This document shows, piece by piece, positions 33,088-41,194 of a stretch of 64,000 nt of DNA (the stretch's first letter is position 1; each line of letters opens with the position of its first letter). Under the pieces are notes generated by a model. It saw only the letters and a program-made list of their open reading frames with translations. It was not told the origin of the DNA and did no database searches. The translations under genes and the position numbers were made by a program. Source of the stretch: Clostridium sp. MCC353 (GTDB lineage Bacteria > Bacillota > Clostridia > Lachnospirales > Lachnospiraceae); assembly GCF_018785315.1 (NCBI RefSeq), contig NZ_WQPN01000005.1:1-64000 (forward strand). The letters are read 5' to 3'.

Positions 33088-33371
33088 TCATTTTTCTCCT
33101 TTCAGTATAATCAAAATAAGGCATAACTTCAATAGATGCTGGCTAAATTCCCCACCTCTCTTCCAATCCGTATTTCAAGCTTTGAATTCTCGACCGAACC
33201 GGTCATCACGGTGTTTTACACCTCAGACTGCCATTGCGGCAATAAATGATTCTGCGGAAGAAATCCGCAGGAAATGTAATTCTAAACTCAGGAATGATTT
33301 CAGTATATCATATAATTTTTTCTTGTCCATTCCTTCACCATCTTTTTTCTAAATCAAAGCCATTCCAGAGC
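33088..33371. other. Intergenic region with small hairpins
   Basis: No gene is seen here. Short hairpins occur (CTGCGGA/TCCGCAG at 33252-33270 and TGCCATTGCGGCA near 33229-33241). It is the upstream region of the Rpn gene. Confidence 0.4.
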
Positions 33372-33513
33372 AACAGTTCAGACGGCTCATCTTCTTGACC
33401 GAAAAGGCCTCTATATTACTATAAAAGATCCCCTGCCGGCAATCCGGGCCAGTTGGGGACCTTCTATAGTAATTCAGTAATTCCCCTATGCCCTTCCGGT
33501 CCATAGAGGAATT
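33372..33513. repeat. Structured intergenic region: family D copy 3 plus two strong hairpins
   Basis: 33372-33407 is half of family D (CAGTTCAGACGGCTCATCTT, then CTTGACCG). It is followed by a long stem, ATTACTATA...GATCCCC (33415-33433) with GGGGACC...TATAGTAAT (33455-33473), and a second, AATTCCCCTATG (33479-33490) with CATAGAGGAATT (33502-33513). It lies downstream of the DUF362 gene on the minus strand and upstream of the Rpn gene, so it may act as a terminator region or be a composite of mobile palindromes. Confidence 0.65.
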
Positions 33514-33556
33514 ATGTAAAACAGTATTATTTAAAATCCAGCTATTAAAGATGCTT

Positions 33557-34690
33557 TTATTTCACAACAATCAATTCATATTCCCGGCTTCCAAGCCCGA
33601 TCTTCTCCGCATGATCCAGGCAGCTCCGCCACTCCGATTCCGGAGCCGAGTTTGAAAAATGATCATGGTGGTCTACAAAATCATGGCTGGCTAAATGGTC
33701 ACTGAGCTGGCTGTGGGGAAGAGGATCCGCCGCCAGGCAGGCATCCACACAGGCCTGATCGAGAGCCAGCGGGTCGAAGGACGCAAACATGCCTATGTTA
33801 GGCAGAATCGGCGCATCATTTTCACCGTGGCAGTCACAGTTAGGGGAAACGTCCACAACCAATGAAATATGGAAGTTTGGCCTTCCGTCCACCACTGCTT
33901 TTGTGTATTCAGCCATGCGGCAGTTAAGGACTTCATTGGCATTGCTGTCGTTAAACTCAATGGCATCAAAGTTACATGCGCCGAGACAGCGTCCGCAGCC
34001 CACGCAGTGATCCAAATCCACCGTCATCTTTTTGGTCTCTTCATTGAAAACAAGGCCGTCGTTGGCACATTCCTTCTGGCATTTGCGGCAGCCCCGGCAT
34101 GATTCTTCCACAATACATGGCTTTCCGTTGCTGTGCTGCTCCGTCTTACCGGCCCGGGACCCGCATCCCATACCGATATTCTTAATCGCGCCGCCAAAAC
34201 CAGTCATCTCATGGCCTTTAAAATGGGTCAGGCTGATAAATACATCCGCATCCATAACAGCCCTGCCGATTTTCGCTTCCTTCACATACTCGCCCCCGGC
34301 CACAGGAACCAGCACGTCGTCCGTACCTTTCAGTCCGTCCCCGATCAAAATTGGACAGCCCACTGACAATGGGGAGAATCCGTTTTCCCATGCGCACTGC
34401 AGATGTTCCAGCGCATTCTTTCTGCTTCCCGGATACATGGTATTGCAGTCTGTGAGAAATGGCTTTCCGCCCAGCTCACTGACCACATCCACCACTGCCT
34501 TTGCATAATTTGGCCGCAGATAGCTGATATTTCCCAACTCACCGAAATGCATCTTGATCGCGACAAATTTCCCTTCCATATCTATCTGGCCGATACCGGC
34601 TTTTTTTATCATCTTTTTTAATTTAGTTGGAAGACCGTCTCCAAACGCTACTGTGCGGAAATCTGTAAAATAAACCTTTGACTTTTCCAT
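33557..34690 (-). CDS. DUF362 domain 4Fe-4S protein
   Basis: A 377-residue cytoplasmic iron-sulfur protein. The N-terminal DUF362 domain (KMHFGELGNISYLRP, FLTDCNTMYPGSRK) is interrupted by a ferredoxin module with two clusters: SCRGCRKCQKEC and HCVGCGRCLGAC, giving two CxxCxxCxxxC motifs near residues 205-250. Its role in redox chemistry is not established. The frame opens three codons earlier; I prefer ATG at 34690 because AGGAG lies 8 nt upstream. No adjacent gene points to a pathway. Confidence 0.88.
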   Translation of the reverse strand: MEKSKVYFTDFRTVAFGDGLPTKLKKMIKKAGIGQIDMEGKFVAIKMHFGELGNISYLRPNYAKAVVDVVSELGGKPFLTDCNTMYPGSRKNALEHLQCAWENGFSPLSVGCPILIGDGLKGTDDVLVPVAGGEYVKEAKIGRAVMDADVFISLTHFKGHEMTGFGGAIKNIGMGCGSRAGKTEQHSNGKPCIVEESCRGCRKCQKECANDGLVFNEETKKMTVDLDHCVGCGRCLGACNFDAIEFNDSNANEVLNCRMAEYTKAVVDGRPNFHISLVVDVSPNCDCHGENDAPILPNIGMFASFDPLALDQACVDACLAADPLPHSQLSDHLASHDFVDHHDHFSNSAPESEWRSCLDHAEKIGLGSREYELIVVK

Positions 34691-34789
34691 TGCTATCACT
34701 CCTATTCCAGTATTTTGTATTAGTGTAGCACTTAAAGTTAGGTTTAGGTCAAGCCTTTTTTCAGCAACATCATTTAAAATGTAACGGTT

Positions 34790-35158
34790 TTACCTTATAA
34801 TCTCATATCCATCCTCTTCCAAAGCCTTCACCCCAGCCTCAAATTGCTCCGCTTTCGTCAGAATATAATCCGCATTATACGTGGATACGGCAAATATTCC
34901 GATCCCGCAGCCAGCCAGAAGGGCGGAAATCCTGGATAAAATGCCGATCAGGGAAAAATCCAGAGTTCCCTGAATCCGAAAAGCCCTCCAGCCGTCTTCT
35001 CTCTCCACAGTGTTGGACGGCACGCGTTTGGTACTGCACACCAGGGATAATTCTTCATCGGTTTTTCCTATGAAGCAGAATTCATCTGAAAAATCCACCT
35101 GGGTCAAATCTTCTAACTTACAAACTGAAAAATCCTGTTCCAGAATCCTGATCTCCAT
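34790..35158 (-). CDS. ACT domain-containing protein
   Basis: A 122-residue small ligand-binding protein with an ACT domain pair (CASTOR/ACT_7-like): EDGWRAFRIQGTLDFSLIGILSRISALLAGCGIGIFAVSTYNADYILTK fits the C-terminal ACT module of this family. It may bind an amino acid and regulate a partner protein. TAGGAGGATGAC precedes the ATG. It lies 62 nt after the FakA-C-like small gene and is probably co-transcribed with it. Confidence 0.85.
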   Translation of the reverse strand: MEIRILEQDFSVCKLEDLTQVDFSDEFCFIGKTDEELSLVCSTKRVPSNTVEREDGWRAFRIQGTLDFSLIGILSRISALLAGCGIGIFAVSTYNADYILTKAEQFEAGVKALEEDGYEIIR

Positions 35159-35219
35159 GTCATCCTCCTATTGGCGGCCAGCTTAACTCTCCGCGCATAT
35201 CATCAGCTCTCTGCTTTCC

Positions 35220-35471
35220 TCATCCCGGAAGCCCTTTCGCCTGCCTCTCCATATCTTCAATCACAATATCATAAATCTCTCCCATGGATGCACAGTATTC
35301 CAGCACCTTCCATGGTTCATTGGTATGAAAATGAATTTTAACCAGTTCCTCATCCCCAACCGCCAGCAGGCAGTCTCCTTTAAAATGGTCTGTAAAATAT
35401 TCACTAATTTTATCTTCGTCCAGATCTTCACCCTCCAACAGCAGTTGGGTATCATATCTATATTCAAGCAT
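35220..35471 (-). CDS. Stand-alone FakA C-terminal-like (DAK1_2) domain
   Basis: An 83-residue protein corresponding to the middle/C-terminal region of fatty-acid kinase FakA/YloV: YDTQLLLEGEDLD, DCLLAVGDEELVKIHFHTNEPWKVLEYCASMGEIYDIVIEDMERQ. No kinase (DhaL) domain or FakB partner is nearby, so this is either a free-standing domain family seen in clostridia or a remnant. AATGGAGGGAACAAC before the ATG and an intact frame argue that it is a real gene. Confidence 0.8.
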   Translation of the reverse strand: MLEYRYDTQLLLEGEDLDEDKISEYFTDHFKGDCLLAVGDEELVKIHFHTNEPWKVLEYCASMGEIYDIVIEDMERQAKGLPG

Positions 35472-35649
35472 GTTGTTCCCTCCATTCGATAAAAATCACA
35501 ATTATGGCTTGATTCAGGCACATAATGCTTAAATTATATCATAGTCTTTTTCATTTTGCGATGTGCAGATAGAGGAAAATTTCTCACCGGATGAACATCC
35601 AAGTCACCTGACCGTTTTTTTCGGTCTGGAAGAGGAACCGCCTGAACCA

Positions 35650-36273
35650 TTACATCTTGACCGCATTGAACACAAACGTCCGGTAATTAACAGACTTCCA
35701 GTTCTCTACAACAAACCCATGTCCGGCAAACAGGGGAACAATATCTTTTTTACAGTAAATCCGGCAGTCGCCCGTATTCCCCTGATGAAGGCTCCAGTTC
35801 AGCAGTTTCAAGAAAACCCGTCCCGGAATTGTGGGATCGCCTAAAATCAAGGTTCCACCCTTTTTCAGCACACGCCTGATTTCCATTACCGCTTTAACCG
35901 GGTCGGTGTAATGGTGAAAGGAAGCATTGCAAATGACCAGGTCAAACATCTCATCATCATAGGGCAGTTCCGCTGCATCGGCAACATCCAGTTTCACCTC
36001 TTCCCCCAAGCGTTTCCGGGCTTCCCGGATCATCTCTCCCGAAATATCCGCACCGTAAAAAGCGGCTTCCATCTGCTGTCTCAGCATACCGATAATATTT
36101 CCATTGCCACAGCCCAGATCCAGCACCGTTTTTGCCGGTATGGCCGCAGCCCTTGCGGTTATTTCCCCGTAAAGGCACTGTACAAATTTCCTGTCCCCGC
36201 TGTTGTCATAATCAAGGGCAGTGTTGTCAAAATACCGTTTTGTTTCCTCTCGGAAATCCTTTTTCTTAATCAT
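35650..36273 (-). CDS. Class I SAM-dependent methyltransferase
   Basis: A 207-residue methyltransferase of the Methyltransf_11/25 type: motif I TVLDLGCGNGNIIGML (about 45-60), ADISGEMI, AELPYDDEMFDLVICNASFHH, ILGDPTIP. The substrate is unknown. GGAGGAAAAG fixes the ATG at 36273. The next gene upstream is a TetR regulator on the same strand, 79 nt away and separated by a hairpin, so the two may or may not be linked. Confidence 0.87.
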   Translation of the reverse strand: MIKKKDFREETKRYFDNTALDYDNSGDRKFVQCLYGEITARAAAIPAKTVLDLGCGNGNIIGMLRQQMEAAFYGADISGEMIREARKRLGEEVKLDVADAAELPYDDEMFDLVICNASFHHYTDPVKAVMEIRRVLKKGGTLILGDPTIPGRVFLKLLNWSLHQGNTGDCRIYCKKDIVPLFAGHGFVVENWKSVNYRTFVFNAVKM

Positions 36274-36331
36274 CTTTTCCTCCATTGATTTTTTCTCATT
36301 GACACTTATTCAATCGCATTGTTTAAAAGTA

Positions 36332-36351
36332 CCCCGCCGTTGAAAGCGGGG
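36332..36351 (-). terminator. Hairpin directly after the TetR gene
   Basis: CCCCGC (36332-36337) and GCGGGG (36346-36351) form a stem just beyond the TetR stop; on the minus strand it is followed by TACTTTT. It is a probable terminator. Confidence 0.6.
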
Positions 36352-36921
36352 TTATTTCAGAACCTTTACAATCAGGGTTTTCAGGAGTTCATACCTTCTT
36401 TCTTCAGGTATGCTCATATCATTGATGATCCCGGCCTGCCCGTTTAAAATGAAAAGGGCCGCTGATCTGGCATCCTCAACTTCAATCTCCTGCCGTTTCT
36501 TTAATTCTTCCAGATAAACTTCCACATATGGCACAACTTCGTGAATCATATGCATATCCAACTGACGGTGGAACAGCTCATTGCCCTCGCCGTGGAAGAA
36601 TTCTTCATAGGCATAAGAGCCCCTTCTCTGTCCGCCCAGCCAGGCCGCCCCCAGCTTTTCCAGACACGCTTCCAGAGGAAGGTCTGTCTGCCGGAATATC
36701 TCAATAAAAACACCGGCGCAGGCTTTGGCATACTGGGATACCGCAGTCTCATACAACACCTGCTTATTCTCAAAATAGTGATAGCACAGGCCGGAAGCCA
36801 CATTCATCTCCCTGGCGATGTCCTTCATGGTCGCAGCCTCGTAACCCTTTTGGGCAAATACTTTCATGGCCGTATCTATGATTTCCTGTTTTCTCACTTC
36901 CGGCTCTTTGGATATGCGCAT
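36352..36921 (-). CDS. TetR/AcrR-family regulator
   Basis: A 189-residue repressor. The N-terminal helix-turn-helix is clear (KQEIIDTAMKVFAQKGYEAATMKDIAREMNVASGLCYHYFENKQ, about 10-55) and the C-terminal ligand domain is all-helical. The target is unknown: neighbours are a methyltransferase downstream and a DUF2461 gene upstream. GAGGTGAGAAA precedes the ATG. Confidence 0.9.
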   Translation of the reverse strand: MRISKEPEVRKQEIIDTAMKVFAQKGYEAATMKDIAREMNVASGLCYHYFENKQVLYETAVSQYAKACAGVFIEIFRQTDLPLEACLEKLGAAWLGGQRRGSYAYEEFFHGEGNELFHRQLDMHMIHEVVPYVEVYLEELKKRQEIEVEDARSAALFILNGQAGIINDMSIPEERRYELLKTLIVKVLK

Positions 36922-36984
36922 TTTCTCACCTCAATATTAAGATAAGCCTTGATTGAATATTTGTCAATGACTTTTGTTCAACCT

Positions 36985-37665
36985 TTACCGGCTGGGCATC
37001 TGAAAGCCGTCCAGGGCTCTATTTAAAAAGTCATTAAACGGTTTCATGATTCTGCAGGCTTCCAGCGCCTCTTCTATAAATTTCTCACTGTCCAGGATCT
37101 GTTCATCCTCCATAAAATACTCCAGAAACCAGCTTTTATATTTCAGATATTCGGCCTGGGGATGGGCGGCATCGTATCCCTTGGGCACGTTCTTTAAGGC
37201 ATTCCCCTTTACCTGGAACCGCTCCTTAAATTCAGGGTTTTCTATGATCTCTTCCCACTCTTTACCATGGGCCGTGATATAATCCCGGACCCTGTCCGTG
37301 GCGTCTTTAAACATGTCGGCAAACAGACCTCCGCCTAAAAAAGAGCCTGATGGTTTCAAAACCAGGAACCAGCCCACAGGAACCGGAAGTTTCCCTTTTG
37401 ATGAGATGTGGGCGCGGAAAGACGGATTGTATGGGGATTTATCCTTGCTGAACCTGGTATCCCGGTTCAGTTTGAATGTGAGCTGTTTGGGTTCATATTC
37501 CAGCACTGCCGGCTCCATTTTCCCCAATTCCATCATAAACGCTTCTATTACCTTTAAAAACTCATCGTACGCCTGCTTGTATTCTTCCTTATGGGCATGA
37601 TACCATTCCTGATTATTATTCTCTTCCAGATCCTTTAAATAGTCCAATATCAATTTTGTATTCAT
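36985..37665 (-). CDS. DUF2461 family protein
   Basis: A 226-residue protein of DUF2461 (TIGR02453): LKDLEENNNQEWYHAHKEEY, LTFKLNRDTRFSKDKSPYNPSFRAHIS, GWFLVLKPSGSFLGGGLF. The family is widespread and uncharacterised. GAGGAGGTACAG precedes the ATG. It lies 64 nt upstream of the TetR gene on the same strand. Confidence 0.88.
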   Translation of the reverse strand: MNTKLILDYLKDLEENNNQEWYHAHKEEYKQAYDEFLKVIEAFMMELGKMEPAVLEYEPKQLTFKLNRDTRFSKDKSPYNPSFRAHISSKGKLPVPVGWFLVLKPSGSFLGGGLFADMFKDATDRVRDYITAHGKEWEEIIENPEFKERFQVKGNALKNVPKGYDAAHPQAEYLKYKSWFLEYFMEDEQILDSEKFIEEALEACRIMKPFNDFLNRALDGFQMPSR

Positions 37666-37803
37666 CTGTACCTCCTCATCTTCCTACAGTTATCCTGAAC
37701 GGTTCAGGCATATTATATATTATAGCCTTTCCGTTTCATTTACCTCCTATAAGTGTTAGACAAGCGGAGTCCCGTTTTGTGACCACAAATTTCAAATTAT
37801 TTT

Positions 37804-39084
37804 TTATTCCCTGTCCCCAGCTTCCATTTCTTTTGCTGACATCATGTAATAATTCCTTCCATTGGCGCTGGTCTCCTGACGGGCCAGTGCCAGTAATGCC
37901 TGGCGTTTTAACTGTTTTGCAGCGCTCTCCTCCTCTTTTGCCTGGATCAGCAGGTCACATAGCTGGAGAGCCATCTGAAAGCTGCCATTTTCCATGGCCT
38001 CCCTGCTCTCTTCCAGCACCTTCTCTGCGGAAATCATGGAGACTAATTTGCTGCTGAATTCCTGATCCGGCAGAGGATGGAGATTGGCAGGATTTCCGTC
38101 AAACCAGCCCACATAACCTGTATAGATCCCTTTGACAGCCCATTCCGCCGCCCCGTAAAATTCACCCAGATAGGGCAGTTTCCTGTACTTTTCAGGCAAA
38201 ACCACCTGCTCCGCACACTGGGACATGCTCATTCCCCGGTTCATGCAGTCCAGGGTATTCAGTAAAATGTATTCGATGGCGTCTTTATAATTCCCCAGCA
38301 CCTCCCGGACATTGTCCGATCCGAGAACCGGTTTTGTATGGCCTGGGAGCAGGGCCTTGGCCCCGTATTCCATGATCTTTTCCAGAGAATCCACCCAGGC
38401 CGCAGCGTCGCGGTACTGGCTCCCCCTCAGGGCATAGAGATTTGGAAAGCAGCCGAAATAGTTGTCGCCGCAGCATATGACGCCATCCTCTTCCAGCCAG
38501 ATAAACATCTGGTCATCTGTTTCACCTACCGCGGAAACCATCTTCATCTTAACGCCGTCGATCTCCCTCTCCACTTCCTCTTCATGGTAAACCGTGTCCG
38601 GCGGAAGAAAATTATAGTTCCCTTCACCGCAGGCCTTCCCTTCACGGATTCCGATCCCCTGGCAGAAACATTCTTCGTCGGACAGGCCATATCCAAACTG
38701 CCGGTTTGTCCTTTTAGCCAAAATACCGCCGATCCTGTCGGTATGTTTGAGAACAGGCTTTTTAGGCCCGAACATAATGATCTCCTGTACCGTGTCTTTA
38801 AACGCAGCGGCGCCGCCTCTGTGATCCGGGTGCCCATGTGTATAAATAATCGTCCGTACCGGCTTATCGGTTTTCTCCCTGATCAGGCTTTTCAGCTTTT
38901 CGGCCCTCAAATCGGTATCCAGGGCATCCACCAGAATCACCGAAGTATCACCTTCTATCACACAGCTGTTGCTGTGGCCTAATCCTACCACATGGCAGAC
39001 CCTGTCATTGATTTGATATACCTCATACGGATAGGCCCCTTTTGAAAACTCTCTTAACAACTCTTCCCCATTGCTGATTAACAT
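37804..39084 (-). CDS. MBL-fold hydrolase related to linear alkyl sulfatases
   Basis: A 426-residue protein. The N-terminal MBL domain has THGHPDH (H83-H88) and later ligands in GETDDQMF, GDNYFG and LLPGHT. The C-terminal part (about 255-400: LDCMNRGMSMSQCAEQVVLPEKYRKLPYLGEFYG, AVKGIYTGYVGWFDGNPANLHPLP, ALQLCDLLIQ) matches the dimerisation domain of SdsA1/BDS1-type alkyl sulfatases. It is shorter than SdsA1 and lacks a signal peptide and the SCP2-like substrate domain, so it would act in the cytoplasm. The substrate is therefore uncertain. GGGAG precedes the ATG. Confidence 0.85.
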   Translation of the reverse strand: MLISNGEELLREFSKGAYPYEVYQINDRVCHVVGLGHSNSCVIEGDTSVILVDALDTDLRAEKLKSLIREKTDKPVRTIIYTHGHPDHRGGAAAFKDTVQEIIMFGPKKPVLKHTDRIGGILAKRTNRQFGYGLSDEECFCQGIGIREGKACGEGNYNFLPPDTVYHEEEVEREIDGVKMKMVSAVGETDDQMFIWLEEDGVICCGDNYFGCFPNLYALRGSQYRDAAAWVDSLEKIMEYGAKALLPGHTKPVLGSDNVREVLGNYKDAIEYILLNTLDCMNRGMSMSQCAEQVVLPEKYRKLPYLGEFYGAAEWAVKGIYTGYVGWFDGNPANLHPLPDQEFSSKLVSMISAEKVLEESREAMENGSFQMALQLCDLLIQAKEEESAAKQLKRQALLALARQETSANGRNYYMMSAKEMEAGDRE

Positions 39085-39225
39085 CGCGCTTTTCTCCCAT
39101 CATCACATCGTGGATTCACAAATTTCATGTGTTGATTTTCATTGTATCAAATGTGAAACACAATGTCTATTTTACAATTCTGTACCGCCCTGTTTTTACG
39201 CAGTACTCCAAAGCGCAGAGGTAAC

Positions 39226-39888
39226 TTAACACTTCACTCCGTTTACGTCGCCGCAGCTTAAAAGCAGTTCCGTCAGCCTGCTTTTACTGCATTCCTTAGG
39301 CAGCACAATCCCCAGTTCGGCTTTGAACCCTCCGCCCTGCATTCTCTCCATATCCATTGATATCACCTCGATGTTATTTCTTGCGAATTCACCCTGGATG
39401 ATCCCCATGGTTTCCGGATTGTTATTTATCATCAGTTCGACCATCTCGTATTTGTGCTCAGAATTTATAATAAACCTGCGGTGCAGAATGAACTGGATGA
39501 AAACGATCAGCAGCGCCGTTATTCCGCCTATATAGTAAAGGCCCGCCCCGATGGCCATTCCGATGCCGGATGTGGCCCAGATTCCGGCCGCGGTTGTAAG
39601 CCCGCTGACCGTATTATTTTTGATAAAAATGATTCCCGCTCCCAGAAAACCGATTCCGCTGACAATCTGAGCCGCAACCCTGGACGCATCATAGTCGGGT
39701 ATATCCTCAAACCCGTATTTGGATACAATCATGATCAGAGCCGATCCCAGCGCTACGATGGCATGGGTTCTGATCCCAGCCTCCTTATTCCTGTTTTTCC
39801 TTTCATAACCAATCACAATGCCGCAGACACAGGCTCCCACAATCCTGAGAACAAACTCCATCTGGGTCATCAATTCCGCATAACTCAT
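39226..39888 (-). CDS. MgtC/SapB family membrane protein
   Basis: A 220-residue protein with four to five N-terminal transmembrane helices and the MgtC signature GIVIGYERKNRNKEAGIRTH, then LGSALIMI, GIGFLGAGIIF and TTAAGIWATSGIGMAIGAG, followed by a cytoplasmic domain with ACT-like features. MgtC proteins help bacteria cope with low magnesium. The start at 39888 follows AGAAAGGAGACGGT; the open frame upstream is not supported. No Mg2+ riboswitch is recognisable. Confidence 0.9.
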   Translation of the reverse strand: MSYAELMTQMEFVLRIVGACVCGIVIGYERKNRNKEAGIRTHAIVALGSALIMIVSKYGFEDIPDYDASRVAAQIVSGIGFLGAGIIFIKNNTVSGLTTAAGIWATSGIGMAIGAGLYYIGGITALLIVFIQFILHRRFIINSEHKYEMVELMINNNPETMGIIQGEFARNNIEVISMDMERMQGGGFKAELGIVLPKECSKSRLTELLLSCGDVNGVKC

Positions 39889-40024
39889 ACCGTCTCCTTT
39901 CTGTCGCCTTTCAATCGGAGAAATCCCTCTGCGGGCTTGATTCTCGCCGCTCAGAGGGATTTCTTTATCCTTATCTCGATATTCCGTTCTTTTTAAATAA
40001 TAACAATACAAAGGGGTAATCTTC

Positions 40025-40090
40025 CCGACCGCAATAACCGGTCAAGAAGCGCCGCTTTCTGAACTGAATTTCCCGCCGTCTGAACGGTTA
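40025..40090. repeat. Family D repeat, copy 4
   Basis: Contains GACCG/CGGTC (40027-40031 with 40039-40043), GGTCAAGAAG and CCGCCGTCTGAACGGTTAC, the last being the terminal repeat of copy 2 in the same orientation as its left-end complement. It abuts the stop codon of the deoxyribosyltransferase gene (40088). Confidence 0.6.
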
Positions 40091-41179
40091 CTTAAAATAA
40101 TCTTCAGCTATGCGCTCCATAACCGCTTCAAATGCCCCTTCAAATATCTTCATGGAACAACCGAACATCAGGTTCAGCGGATAATCGAAATCCTCCACAT
40201 TGCATCCGCTCATATCCCTGTATTCCCTGTCCTCCCCCAGATGGGGGATGCGGTATTTTACAGGTCTTGCATCGTCCATATATCCATATAGCTGTTTTCC
40301 AAGCTGGAAGGCCATCCCGCATTCAAACCCCACGTCATTGCTGCATTCATACCCTCTGTAGTCATTCAGGTCAGCTACGATCAGATCGCAGTTTCTCACA
40401 TGAGCGGCGTAATTCTCCAGCAGATTGGCGGCGGCTGTGTATGGGTTATCCGTATGGATCCGGCTCACTCCGTCGGCCCAGTCACACGGCGTACAGGCAT
40501 CCATCCCGTATTTATCGCAGATTCTTTTCATGATCTCATACTTTTCTTCTGCGTCTTCATCGTACCGTTCCATCCCCGCCAGATACACCATGGGGCGTCC
40601 GCCCTTTTTAGCAGTGGCGCTTGTGGATTGGGATGTTTTACCCGCACCTCTTCCGGCGGATTTATGCTCTTCTTCAATGTCCGTCATCAGCATCTTGAGA
40701 CAGTCGTCAAAATCCCCTTCCACGATCTTGGTGGAACCAACAACACAGGGTGAAAATGGAAGGTCTTTATACGGCGCCAGCCTGCCGTGTTCGTCATAAA
40801 CCTTCTTATCCCTCATCACGTATTTCTGGTCTTTCCAGGCCAGGGGCCTTTTATCCCTGGTATATCCATAACACCGGATTCCCCTGGCGTATGCCATACC
40901 GATTTCATAAATAGTGCCGCTGTCCGCTTCCGATCCCCTGTAAGCTTCCAAATCTGCAATAATGGCGGTGGATTCGTTCATATCCACCTTCAAATCTTCA
41001 AAAATGCTGTCCGCCCTCTTCTGAAGGCTGGGGTTCTCCATATCCAGCGGATGGTCGTTGGGCAGGGTTACGCCGAATCCCAGGCTCTCGGCCCTCCGTC
41101 TCATGGCATTTAAAACGGCTGGGCCTCCGGTGTAAAAGCATTCGGGCCCGGCGATATAAATCTTTTCGTTCTCAAACAT
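40088..41179 (-). CDS. Duplicated nucleoside 2-deoxyribosyltransferase
   Basis: A 363-residue protein made of two copies of the nucleoside 2-deoxyribosyltransferase fold, each about 160 residues: residues 1-165 (EKIYIAGPECFY, ADLEAYRGSEADSGTIYEIGMAYARG) and 196-363 (PMVYLAGMERY, ADLNDYRGYECSNDVGFECGMAFQLG). They are joined by a K/S/T/G-rich linker (about 172-195). Both copies keep the active-site glutamate before GMA. Usual enzymes are about 150 residues and act as oligomers, so this is a covalent dimer. It is the last gene of the nucleoside island, 15 nt after the nucleoside hydrolase gene, and should exchange bases between deoxynucleosides. Confidence 0.85.
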   Translation of the reverse strand: MFENEKIYIAGPECFYTGGPAVLNAMRRRAESLGFGVTLPNDHPLDMENPSLQKRADSIFEDLKVDMNESTAIIADLEAYRGSEADSGTIYEIGMAYARGIRCYGYTRDKRPLAWKDQKYVMRDKKVYDEHGRLAPYKDLPFSPCVVGSTKIVEGDFDDCLKMLMTDIEEEHKSAGRGAGKTSQSTSATAKKGGRPMVYLAGMERYDEDAEEKYEIMKRICDKYGMDACTPCDWADGVSRIHTDNPYTAAANLLENYAAHVRNCDLIVADLNDYRGYECSNDVGFECGMAFQLGKQLYGYMDDARPVKYRIPHLGEDREYRDMSGCNVEDFDYPLNLMFGCSMKIFEGAFEAVMERIAEDYFK

Positions 41180-41194
41180 TGGCTTCCCCCCTCT

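Noticed and set aside
39888-40011. Longer N-terminus for the MgtC protein
   Set aside because: AGAAAGGAGACGGT and the family's usual N-terminus support the start at 39888.
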